The position numbers and the translations under genes are program-made. A DNA stretch of 64,000 bases from Bolinopsis microptera (taxonomy: Eukaryota > Ctenophora > Tentaculata > Lobata > Bolinopsidae). The number at the start of each line of letters is the position of its first letter. The first letter of the stretch is position 1. Below the pieces are notes generated by a model. That model worked only from the letters and a program-made list of their open reading frames with translations, did not search any database and was not told the origin of the DNA. Below are positions 54,465 to 64,000 of this stretch, piece after piece. The stretch spans positions 12,672,365 to 12,736,364 of the forward strand of contig NC_087082.1 of assembly GCF_026151205.1 (NCBI RefSeq), in the 5' to 3' direction.

Positions 54465-54860
54465 TCTGGCTCGTAAAATTACACAAACAAACATCATATG
54501 AAGACCGCCTCTCTCTTCGCAATGATTACGTAATGTAAATGGCCCGAGGCCCCAAACATCTGCTTTCAGGGCCTACATGACAACGCTAAAATTTAAATAA
54601 TAAGAGCAAGATACACCAATTACAATAAAACAGCTGAGAGTCGTTCCGATCATATGTTAAGACATCACTTTTCAGCCTATTTTAGCTCCCTTACTCCCTA
54701 TATAACCAGTTTTACAGTTACAAGTTAGTTATTGTGTTAAAATTACACAAACGTTATCATATAAACACCGCCTCTCTCTCCGATTGGGCTCCGATTACGT
54801 AATGTGAACGGCCCCAAACATCTACTTTCAGGGCCCTACAACGCTATAAATAATTTAAAT
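54465..54860. repeat. Tandem duplication of about 260 bp
   Basis: AAATTACACAAAC...ATCATAT...ACCGCCTCTCTCT...GATTACGTAATGT...GGCCCCAAACATCT occurs at about 54,475 and again at about 54,735. The second copy is interrupted at its end by the MITE at 54,881. Confidence 0.7.
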
Positions 54861-54880
54861 CATAAGAAAGCAATTCCTTA

Positions 54881-55163
54881 CACCCCAGTTCCACGGCCGG
54901 ATATTATGCCAAATTATTAGACGGAGATCGTCTACTGATATTTCTCCGGTTTGCAGTTCCATGACCGGAGACCATCTACGGTAATTTTGTTGATTCTGTA
55001 TGATTATGTATGAATTAATCTCCGAGAAATTCCCGGAGAGCTCAGAGCTTAATCTCCGTCTAATACAGTTGACGGAGCCGGAGAATCATCTCCGGAGATG
55101 ATCTACGGGAAATGGACCTCCGTCTAATAATTTGGCATAATATCTGGCCATGGAACTGGGGGG
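54881..55163. mobile_element. MITE with long inverted repeats (CCCCAGTTCCA ends)
   Basis: CACCCCAGTTCCACGGCCGG then ATATTATGCCAAATTATTAG is mirrored at the right by CTAATAATTTGGCATAATAT then CTGGCCATGGAACTGGGGGG. TTA lies next to both ends. Inner palindromes of TCTCCGG and GACGGAG. 283 bp, no ORF. The neighbouring tandem copy shows the uninterrupted site. Confidence 0.8.
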
Positions 55164-55687
55164 TTAAACCAATTCTAATAAAACAAATATTTATATGTTA
55201 CTCATTTGTTTCACATTTCAAAACAGCTCGATCCAATCCGGTGAGTAAGTTAGAATGTTCTGTCTTTGCAGATATATTTACGCTACAGTTCCTTCAGTTT
55301 ATTCAGACGAATGTTGAAAATGTTCATGATCTTTAAGTAGACTCCCTGAAAAAATTTGGGTAGACATAAATAATACATAATATCGACAATACAACCAAAA
55401 AGAAAATATGCGCGTATGTGCGCGCGCTTTCTGTTTTACTTAACTGACGCTATTTGCTTTATACATCATAAGTAGTCAAAAACTTGCTAGAACAGTAGAA
55501 GAATGTGAATTAAGCTATCTCTTTTTATATGGAATGGCTGGAAAAGGGTGTCACCTTGACATAGAGGCACTGTAAGATTCAGGGCCGCGCGCGTCTGTTA
55601 TAGAATTCTTAATTTAAGATCATATTAATACTTACGTGTTTTTGACGATTGCAGTGAAGGATAGAAAACATTTGGCAAGCTGACAGA

Positions 55688-56098
55688 GAAACATAACTTC
55701 CCTTCCATCGGACACCGGTCCAAAATGAAATTCTTATCCTCATCTCAAATGAAGTTTTGGTGTATTTAAGAGATGGAACTGTCACCCTTCGAATTTCTGT
55801 CTGAAGTTAAGATAACATTATTATAAATAACATAATCACCATTTGGGACAGGTGCTAACTATTAAACCACCAAAACATGTCTCACCTACCCCGGAACAAA
55901 AATCCACTACACACATCAAGGAAACGTGCTCTCAGAGATAGACATAACTTACCTTTCGTACAGGGAAAGCTGGACACCGGTCCTAATTCTTATCCTCATC
56001 TCAAAAGAAGTCTTGGTGTACTTAAGCGAAGGAACTGTCACCCTCCGAAACACTGTCTGAAGTTAAGATAAGATTATTTTAAATAACATAATCACCAT
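55688..56098. repeat. Diverged direct repeat of about 155 bp
   Basis: ACACCGGTCC...ATTCTTATCCTCATCTCAAA...GGAACTGTCACCCT...GTCTGAAGTTAAGATAA...ATAACATAATCACCATT occurs at 55,688-55,842 and 55,945-56,098 with about 15% difference. Function unknown. Confidence 0.65.
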
Positions 56099-56099
56099 T

Positions 56100-57541
56100 C
56101 AAAAAGGGATATGAAATATTAAACTATATTCCAAGAATCGGAAAAAATGACAATTTTGTTGTAATTTGATTTGAACGTTCTCAATGAGCATAGAACAGAG
56201 CTGATAGTCAGGTGATGTCATATTCACGTTAAAATGTTACTAAACAGACTTAAAACTGAATGAAAATCACCTTGTATTGTACAAAATATGAACGTAGTTG
56301 TGGCAAAGTCAGATTTTCTCTACGATATAACCAGGAAGGTGAGGGGTACTGAGCTGGTACTCAGAAGACTTACAGTACAACCAGTTGTAATCTTGTAGGA
56401 ACATATCAACACAGTTCAATTCTGCACTCACACTTAAAATACAGTTAAAATATTTTAAAATAAAATAAGGTATAGTCTGCTAATTATAATACAAAAATTG
56501 TAGCTGGAAAAATAACATACTGTAAAACATCAAGCTTGTAGATGATGTTTTACAGCATTAAATGAGCAATGGCAGGGAATATATTTCTCGAGCGAATGTT
56601 CTAAGAGCAAAATGTTAATTCGATTACTGTGAAACGTGAAAATAAGGATAAACTCCCTGCCATTATCCCACAAACGGTTAATCATAGCCAACAAAATCTG
56701 CATCACCCACTGCTTACCAACGAGGAGGTCTTACCTATTAAAGCAGCATCAGATATTTGTTATGTTTTTACAAATGATTTAAAACGTTACAAAATTATGA
56801 TTCTTATAATTACAATAACAGACGATAAAATAATAATAAAACGAGACACTGACCTTTTCCAGAAGAAAACAAGCTTAACATGATACTTTTACTACACCAA
56901 CTAAACTTTACCCTGCATTTATTTAGCAACTACTTCCCAACTACTTTGTAAAAATGTAAGTTACTACATCAAATCCCTTCCCTATCTTTCATAACTAAAT
57001 TTGGTAGCTCATTTCCTTCCTGGTGTGAATTCCAAGGCAGTCATTGAGCCAGCTCAACACTATGATCCACAATCTAGCCTAATGCAGTGTTTTTCAACCA
57101 CACAACTAGCAGGATCGAATAGGTGATCTTAACTCAATGAGTACTTCATGGCTCCTCACACAACAGTCAATTTCTCAATCTTTCTCTCAAAAATAATGTT
57201 AAAAATGTATATAATAAACAAATAATTTTCGCAACTACTCTTTTTGGATTCAAAAACATGTAAACATGTTTTGCTCGACAAATTTTCGTTGAATTTTGTT
57301 GAATTTAGTCAAGATAAAAATATGTAATAAAAATAATATAAATGCAATGACTTAACTTGGAATAAATCAATCATAAAATAAATTTGTCACGATACATAAA
57401 ATAACTGCAATAGAATCAATCTGACTTATTTAATACTTACACCGAACAATTGACACAAAATAAATAATACTTGAAATCGACACAAAATAAATCATACTGA
57501 ATGATACAAAATAGGTTACAAGGACTTGCTTGCTCTAATAT
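56100..57541. other. Gene-free AT-rich stretch
   Basis: No gene recognised. A plus ORF at 56,629-56,883 lacks any family signal. CAAGCTTGTAGATG near 56,530 is part of a short hairpin around GATGTTTTACAG/CTGTAAAACATC. It should contain the 3'UTR of the minus-strand 1261-aa gene. Confidence 0.5.
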
Positions 57542-60500
57542 TTATAGTGATCTGTACATAAAATAATTGTGAGTATTAATTTCATAGGTGAGCTTGTTCA
57601 AGACTTCGAGAGCTATGAGCTTTAATTTTTGTTTTTCTCTAAGTTTCTTGACAAACTGATTGTCCTCAATGGAATCGGTTGATTGCCTATTAGTAATTAA
57701 TTTATCTACGGCACCTGATAGTTTGTCGATGTCTTTTTGGTAAGATAACAATTTGGTGCTTATGAGTTCAATTGAGTCCGTAATCCTACTTGTATAGTAT
57801 GCTAATTCATTATGCTGTCTATTATTATTACTGTCTTTTGGATCCTTAATACAACTAGATGATGCCAAGGCTAATCTGCGACTACTACTGTCTAAGTGAA
57901 TAATTTCATCTGGGACAGCGTTAAGAATTTTGGAAATACATTTAGCCATGTTGCTGTGTTTAAGCTTATCGTATTTTTCAGGATCAGAGGGAAACATTTC
58001 AATCAATAATTTCAACATTGACGAAAAGTTTGCTGGCAGCTTTTGTCTGCTAGGATTTTCCCTATCAATGTTAATATTTTCTATTATTTCGCTTGACGTT
58101 ATGATATCAGGTGTTAATAGTGGGCCCTGACCTAATAGTTTACGCAAATTGGAGAAATCTACCCCACCATTGACAAAAATGTTGCAAGCAAATTTCTGAT
58201 AGATAGCAGCTTTGGTATTTAGAATTATCTCAATCGTTGATGTCAATATATTGTGGATTGGGAAATCAGGAAATAACTTTGATAAACATGGTGGGCATGA
58301 TGACAGACAGTTTTCTGAGCGACATTCTCTAGAGGAAAAGAATTTAAGGTCGTTTTCCGAGGACAAACTCATATATCGTTCATTAGTATTGGAAACGACA
58401 AAATTTGAAATGCGATAAACGTGTCCTGCAAAGTCTTGGATGTTGGACGTTATAAATTCTTTGGTAAAAACAATGTCAGGAATAGGACTTCTTTGATGAA
58501 ATGCAGTGATGGCAGAAGAAACTGTGCTACGATAAGTTTTGAAATTGTTTGCAGTTTTAAAGTATCTGGAGATTTCTTGACGTTTTAGGACATTAAGCAG
58601 GAAACTCTCTTGAAAGTGTTTTCGATTGGTAAAACTGTGAGCAGAGACCTTCAGTTGCCGAAAAATATCTTCCATGCGTCCGGCATGCACTGACAAAAAG
58701 TTAGTAAGTTCGAATGTTGGACCCATGTAGTAAACTATGCCGAGGAAGTAAATAGAATTAATAACTTTAAGAGCAGTAGGTATCGTAATCTGTATTTCTT
58801 TCAAAGTTTTAAACCATACAAAAATTATATTATGAAGCAGCAATGTGGAGGCACCTGACCGTTTAGACTCATCTTTGTATCCAAATATATGAATTTCTAG
58901 AAGTGCTCTGAAGTAAGTATAATAAAGGCATTTAGGACATTTGGTCACAATTGACAAAGTAAAAATATCCCCGCAAATATTACAGGACAACCCGTCTGGA
59001 AATAATTTCATTTCTAGTTTCTGGACAATTTCAATTAAATTCTTAAAAACTGACTCGCCAGATTTTTCGTGTTTTGATCCGTAATCAAAATTACAACAAT
59101 TGGATATAATCTCATGTACTAATTTTAATGGTCCGTCACCTTGAGGTCCTGGAATGTGTTTGAATGATTTGAGGGTTTCGCCTCTGAGACCATGAAGACA
59201 TTCATTTCCCAAAAGTTCAGCCCCTTCAAGACCAATTTCTTCAGGTGATTTATCAGGAGTAGCCATGAATAGAATAGGGGGTCGCCTTATACCCCCTAAG
59301 TCATTTTTCAAAAACTCTTTTATCTGTTCGCTATTCATATTATCAAGACGCTTATGTGGCCATCTTATTTTCATTAATTCTAATGCTGAGGCGGGTTTAT
59401 CTTTTAAATCTTGTAGCGATTTTCCGCGATTTTCAGGATTTTCGAAGAACCCACCTTTATTAGCATGTTTTGTAGTTTTGTCGAATGTCATGTGTTCAAA
59501 TTTTACAATTTCGTAATATTCATAATGATCTATAGGGAAGCATTCTAATAAGGTAGGATTACGATACGGTCCACTCTTGTTTGAACCATTCTCAACACTC
59601 CTTACAGGCGCATCGCCATTCACAAATTTTAATCTGTCCGTGAATTCGATTCCGCAGTTTGTTTTAATTGTAACTTTAAAGGCAGCTAACTGGTTAGTTC
59701 TAAATTCTTGTAATGCCTCTTCGCTTTTGGTTGTCGAAGGAGACATAGCTATGTAATGGATGTAAATTTGCTCGACAGCTTTTTGTAAATCCCCTTCACA
59801 TAGATCATTTGATTGGTAAAGGGACTTGCTGTATAAAGGCCAAACGACAAAAAGGATGTAACTTCTGTTTAAAATAACGGCGTGATCATACCACATTGCA
59901 AAGCTCCTTGTAGACTCAGCTTCTTCAAGTTTTTTTCTAAGAAAACTTTCGTCGTATTTTTGGAAGTCGCTCTCACAAATCAAACTATAACTCTTTAAGG
60001 TGCATTTCACCTCGTCAATCGACAAATTTTGGTAATGCTCTTTTGGTTTGGCCTTCAAGAAATTATTACCAGACTGGAAACTTAGGGAATGTTCTCTAAT
60101 TGACATAAGGTCAACTAATCGTGAGTTAGCTGCTACCTGTTTAGGACATGATTTAACCAAATCCCAACCTTCATACAAAAGTGGTATCTGGGGAGTCCCC
60201 AGCAAAATTGATTGGAGTTCTCTTAGTATTTCAACTTTTTCATCAGCGACACTAGCTGGAGGAATTCTTGGGATATAAAGATCGTCAACTAGAGGGTGGG
60301 GCTTGTAGCGTGTCCGAGCATTACTGTGGACAGCAAGTATGGGTCTTAACTCACTGTAAATACCATGATTTCTCGGAAGTAAAAGGTAATTTAAGCAGAC
60401 AGATTGTGCATAATCGGACAATCTTTTCCCTCCTTTAGGGCCAGTTAAACTATATTTTGTACCCAGTTTAAAGAAACTTGGTTCGAAATGGTACGTAAGG

Positions 60501-61327
60501 ACGTGCGAACAGTATTCATTAAACAGGTCCCCAAGCTCAATATTTGGATCGGATGACTTAATGTGGCGATAATCTGGTAGATTAGACAGATGTTGCTCGA
60601 TGTCTGTTTTAGAAAATTCAGTGCAAAATATAGTACGGTCTAAATTCTCGACCTGACTTCCTGAAAGACCACTGCCATAGTGGATAAGCGCACTAGCCTC
60701 GGTTAAATGATCATTGAATTTTGCAACATTGATGGTTAGTTCCGATTTGTACCGCTCAAATTCCACTTTTAATTCGCTCAAAGATATTTCGAAATTTTCG
60801 ACACTTTTATCGTAGCTAGAAAGAATTTCGTAGGAAGTCCTGCAAATGCATTCATGGATTTCCTTAAAACTCTTTCCACGACCTAACTCGTTATTAGCAA
60901 ATCCGGATAAAATTTTGTTGCATCTACTTTTCAAATTATCACCTCCGTCATTGTTTGACAAATTAAAACAAACACTACAAGGGACGCCTTCTACTTGTGG
61001 CCTACTGTTTTCATGTGAAATGCGAATTTGATCACTCCTATAAGTCTGCTTAAGAGAATCTAAAACCTCTTTATTATCGGCGATACACTTGGCTTGACCA
61101 ATAATTCGACGAAAATTTCGCGAATCCAAGTAATTACGAACGTAACCAAAATAATGGGGAAATTGATTCACATGGTCTTCTACGCGTCCGTCAAATTCTG
61201 ACAATACAAAATGTGCCAAAATGTACTTACAGAAAGGAAGCTTTGAGTATCCAGATTTGACTAACGCAGAGTATACACAGTCGCTAAGAAATTGAACTTC
61301 TATTTCGGTACGTGATCGTTTGCTCAT
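57542..61327 (-). CDS. Intronless 1261-aa protein, unknown function, possibly transposon-derived
   Basis: One uninterrupted frame from ATG (61325-61327) to TAA, by far the longest in the window. Visible parts: N-terminal CSVC pair (117-120) and Cys136; a likely coiled coil about 160-215; NECLHGLRGETLKSFKHIPG (708-727), which by memory resembles an 'EPLHDI' motif seen in large uncharacterised proteins repeated in cnidarian and other invertebrate genomes; a CNIC...CPKC zinc-ribbon-like pair (782-800); and a conserved-looking C-terminal block MEDIFRQLKVSAHSFTNRK (885-903). A Cys cluster follows at CRSENCLSSCPPC. No signal peptide and no obvious DDE triad. Lack of introns among intron-rich genes fits a mobile or retrocopied origin (inference). 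I found no clear terminal inverted repeats or target duplication. An intact 3.8-kb frame argues for selection or recent arrival. Confidence 0.8.
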   Translation of the reverse strand: MSKRSRTEIEVQFLSDCVYSALVKSGYSKLPFCKYILAHFVLSEFDGRVEDHVNQFPHYFGYVRNYLDSRNFRRIIGQAKCIADNKEVLDSLKQTYRSDQIRISHENSRPQVEGVPCSVCFNLSNNDGGDNLKSRCNKILSGFANNELGRGKSFKEIHECICRTSYEILSSYDKSVENFEISLSELKVEFERYKSELTINVAKFNDHLTEASALIHYGSGLSGSQVENLDRTIFCTEFSKTDIEQHLSNLPDYRHIKSSDPNIELGDLFNEYCSHVLTYHFEPSFFKLGTKYSLTGPKGGKRLSDYAQSVCLNYLLLPRNHGIYSELRPILAVHSNARTRYKPHPLVDDLYIPRIPPASVADEKVEILRELQSILLGTPQIPLLYEGWDLVKSCPKQVAANSRLVDLMSIREHSLSFQSGNNFLKAKPKEHYQNLSIDEVKCTLKSYSLICESDFQKYDESFLRKKLEEAESTRSFAMWYDHAVILNRSYILFVVWPLYSKSLYQSNDLCEGDLQKAVEQIYIHYIAMSPSTTKSEEALQEFRTNQLAAFKVTIKTNCGIEFTDRLKFVNGDAPVRSVENGSNKSGPYRNPTLLECFPIDHYEYYEIVKFEHMTFDKTTKHANKGGFFENPENRGKSLQDLKDKPASALELMKIRWPHKRLDNMNSEQIKEFLKNDLGGIRRPPILFMATPDKSPEEIGLEGAELLGNECLHGLRGETLKSFKHIPGPQGDGPLKLVHEIISNCCNFDYGSKHEKSGESVFKNLIEIVQKLEMKLFPDGLSCNICGDIFTLSIVTKCPKCLYYTYFRALLEIHIFGYKDESKRSGASTLLLHNIIFVWFKTLKEIQITIPTALKVINSIYFLGIVYYMGPTFELTNFLSVHAGRMEDIFRQLKVSAHSFTNRKHFQESFLLNVLKRQEISRYFKTANNFKTYRSTVSSAITAFHQRSPIPDIVFTKEFITSNIQDFAGHVYRISNFVVSNTNERYMSLSSENDLKFFSSRECRSENCLSSCPPCLSKLFPDFPIHNILTSTIEIILNTKAAIYQKFACNIFVNGGVDFSNLRKLLGQGPLLTPDIITSSEIIENINIDRENPSRQKLPANFSSMLKLLIEMFPSDPEKYDKLKHSNMAKCISKILNAVPDEIIHLDSSSRRLALASSSCIKDPKDSNNNRQHNELAYYTSRITDSIELISTKLLSYQKDIDKLSGAVDKLITNRQSTDSIEDNQFVKKLREKQKLKLIALEVLNKLTYEINTHNYFMYRSL

Positions 61328-64000
61328 TGTGCTAATAAAAACTAATTACCACGAACGAGGAAAATACAAAATGTACGGAAATAGGAAAGAAAATGTTGAA
61401 TATATATATATTGCAAGCGAGCCCCAGAAACAATCCTAATTATAGAATGACATATCTATAGGTAAAAGTATCCAACGCGAAATAAGAGCGCAAATTAGTA
61501 CAGAAACACATATCGGCGCGGCGTGAAGGGATTGTTATTAAAAAGTTGAAAATTCTGCTTTTGAACTGTAAAATCGGTTTTGTTGAACGAAAACTAAAAA
61601 TTCAAAAATTCTTTTAAAGATTGAATTTTTACCATCACTATTCAATCATTGTGAATACATTTATGGCATTTTGTGGTCAAATTTAACTATTCTTGACAGA
61701 ATTCCTATGCGCGCGCAATCTAAACATGAATTGTAATGGCTAATTACTTGACAGACACGCGCGGTGTCTTCAGCTGTATCGAAACTATCATATTGGTGGC
61801 GCGCCCGCTGGCCGGTAACTTTTCCTGGGTCTCGGCGAAATGCGCTACTGGGCCTCGCCGAGCTGCAAAGATCAATTAACAGTTGACATTGTCTGCAAGC
61901 AATTTATGGATGGATGGATTCGTACCATTTTACTGACACCACGGCATTAACTTTAACGCGACTTTACACAAAAACCGTAAAAGATATACAACTGAAACTT
62001 TTTTGACGGGGTCAAATGCTTTAATGGCCTCCAAATTTGTAGGTTTATAACCTACCAAGACGCGCGCCGAGTTGGACTCGTCAACGCGGTCCTGTACGAA
62101 TATATGGAACAGACATTTTACGAGTATCACCCGTTAACCTCCAAATCAGCTTAGAAAACCTTACCACCTGCCGGGCTAGATAGAGGTGATCGATTTTCAA
62201 CAGCAAGTTTTTTTGTCGCGCCTCACATCAAGTTCACCAGCTTTCGCACGCTGCATTTAGCCTAGTAGTTATGACAACGACATTACTTTATGATCTTTTA
62301 TTTTTAGCCCAAAATCAAACTTTTCGGTTTAATTCAAAATCTAAGTTGTCCCAAATTTGGCTCTTGTGGAGCTAACTTTAAATTTACGAGACGGAAATTT
62401 TGTTGAAAACCGGAAGGATCTATTTATTTTACTTTTGGAGATATACCCCAGCCGGTAGGGTTTGCTGGGAGCATGCAAAATATAAAAATTGGCCAATTAT
62501 AGGAGTTTTAAAACCTCAAAGTTTGTACCCCCGCGCCAAGTGGTGTCAAACTCAAAACCGCAAATTTAATAGCTATAAACATTATTTTAGTCTCTTGAGT
62601 CTTGACACCATTTTAGGGTTATACGGGTTCCTGCTAATATATAATTATATAACTGATGCCTTCGCGCTTGCAGTAATTCGAAGACTTTGCTTTAATTACC
62701 ATATTATGAAATAGGATAACTAACGGATAATTAAACGGATTAAACGGATTAAACGGATTAAACGCGATTCAAAAGTCAAATTACAATGGTAATATCTGAC
62801 CCAATATAAATAGTAAATTTACCCAAATAAAAAGTTGACACACCACACACGCTAGAACCCCTGCGGCTGCCGGCTGCAGTGCACGCTTCGCGTGCAAGAG
62901 AGAAATATATATTTACAAATTGTAGCAACCCAAAAGTTAAAAAGTATATAACATACTTACGTACCTGGGGACCACAGGCTATTATGTTCATAAACATTGA
63001 ATAGAGATTCGGATTTCGGCGGAATGACAGGCTAAGCTGAGCGCGAGCACCGCCCAGTAATTAATATATAACATACAAGAGAATGAGAATAAAATTGCAA
63101 CCACTATAATAAACAAAAAATAAGCCCCGCAAATCTTCAGAATGAGATTTATTTTTTTAATAATTTGAATATGAAATCTTATAAAAGTTTTCCGAGTCTT
63201 AATTCATTATATTACTATTAGGCAATATTGTTATTGTTAGGGATTTGTTTAGAGGATGCTTTAGGGAATCTTCGTTCATGAGCTTTGGTAAGGAACCGTT
63301 CTACTCCTAGGTCTCCGATGGTTGTAGGCGGGTGTCTGAAGATCTGTCCAATTGCAATATCAGAAGAGTAATGTTTTACTTTGTGGGGACAAACAGTGAC
63401 GGAAATCTTCGTAGACTTAGAGATGGCAAGTGCTTAACGGATGATATTCGTAAAATATTTGTTTCATCGAGTCCAACTCGGTTCGTGTCTTGGTAGGTTA
63501 TAAACTTACAAGTAACAAGTAAGTGCGCAATACATGAAGCTCATCTTCGATGATTCAGATTGGATCAGGGAAAGGAAGCTCTAGAAGAAGGTCGAATGAC
63601 TCCACATTTTTAGTAGAACAGTGTTTACATGCCCTATTCTAAAGTTTATGGAGATGCATGCCGTGTCTTCGTTTCGATGTTGTATTGATGCGAGCTTGTT
63701 CTGAGATGCGCAAGTCTCCTAGTAGGTAGTGCTTGTCATACGTTGTATGACCCGCCGCGCACGAGAGCGCGGCTCCCCCTGTATCGTAGAAATTCTACAG
63801 TGTAGAATTTCTACACTATAGTGAAACGACAATGGGGGTCACGACGTGATAGGAATCCTAGTCTACTGTCTGCTGTGGCCGTAGGTTGATCGACAGGTAT
63901 GTCTTGCAATCGAATCTTGTCTTGATGAGGTTACCGTTAATTAGTAGTTTTCGCTCTTTGTTCAAAAAAGGTTTTCATAGCCTCGCTGACTTTGAGAGGG
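61328..64000. other. Upstream flank of the 1261-aa gene, repeats
   Basis: TATATATATA near 61,400 lies about 75 bp upstream of the 1261-aa ATG and might serve as a TATA-like element on the minus strand. 61,800-61,880 has GGCCTCGCCGAGCTGCAAAG, a weak relative of the 53-kb module. ACGGATTAA is repeated four times near 62,735-62,763. No gene recognised. Confidence 0.45.
63734..63852 (+). repeat. Dispersed repeat, copy C of the palindromic unit
   Basis: GTCATACGTTGTATGACCCG, then CGCGCACGAGAGCGCGG hairpin, CTGTATCG, a GTAGAAATTCTACA palindrome with a second TGTAGAATTTCTACA, then TAGTGAAACGA and GGGGGTCACGACGTGATA. Same order as copy A at 2,624, but with a different central spacer. Confidence 0.75.

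Overview
The window is eukaryotic and animal: about two-thirds A+T, intron-rich protein genes with canonical GT-AG junctions, many DNA transposons and minisatellites, and no operons. Src-type and Rab10-type signalling genes next to secreted chitin-binding/ShKT proteins suggest an early-branching metazoan, most likely a cnidarian (inference). I saw no rRNA or CRISPR, and recognised no tRNA by eye.

Layout. 1-4.2 kb: transposon relics, a GC-rich dispersed repeat, a possible minus-strand terminal exon and a small acidic ORF. 4,875-26,541 (+): a complete seven-exon Rab10-like GTPase of 201 aa. Its introns hold a hAT transposon, MITEs, two large minisatellites and, on the opposite strand at 22,437-25,178, a four-exon gene for a secreted mucin-like, Tyr/Gly-rich protein (717 aa). 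26.5-31.3 kb: intergenic, with four TCACGTGA palindromes. 31,297-48,699 (-): a complete eleven-exon Src-type tyrosine kinase of 504 aa (SH4-SH3-SH2-kinase). Its 13.6-kb third intron holds three opposite-strand genes for secreted proteins (two tandem CBM14-mucin-ShKT proteins and one thrombospondin-type-1 protein) and a young 6.2-kb LTR element without gag/pol, itself inserted in an older MITE. 49-57.5 kb: a decayed LINE, MITEs and duplications. 57,542-61,327 (-): an intronless 1261-aa ORF of unknown function, possibly transposon-derived. 61.3-64 kb: repeats.

Theme: two conserved intracellular signalling genes carry, inside long introns and on the opposite strand, lineage-type genes for repeat-rich secreted proteins (mucin, chitin-binding, adhesive-like). 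The nested genes have signal peptides and their own exon structure. The secreted set would fit a mucus, cuticle or adhesive matrix (inference). The multi-exon models were assembled by eye from splice consensus, phase and family alignment; every coding junction in the Rab10, kinase and mucin models keeps frame.
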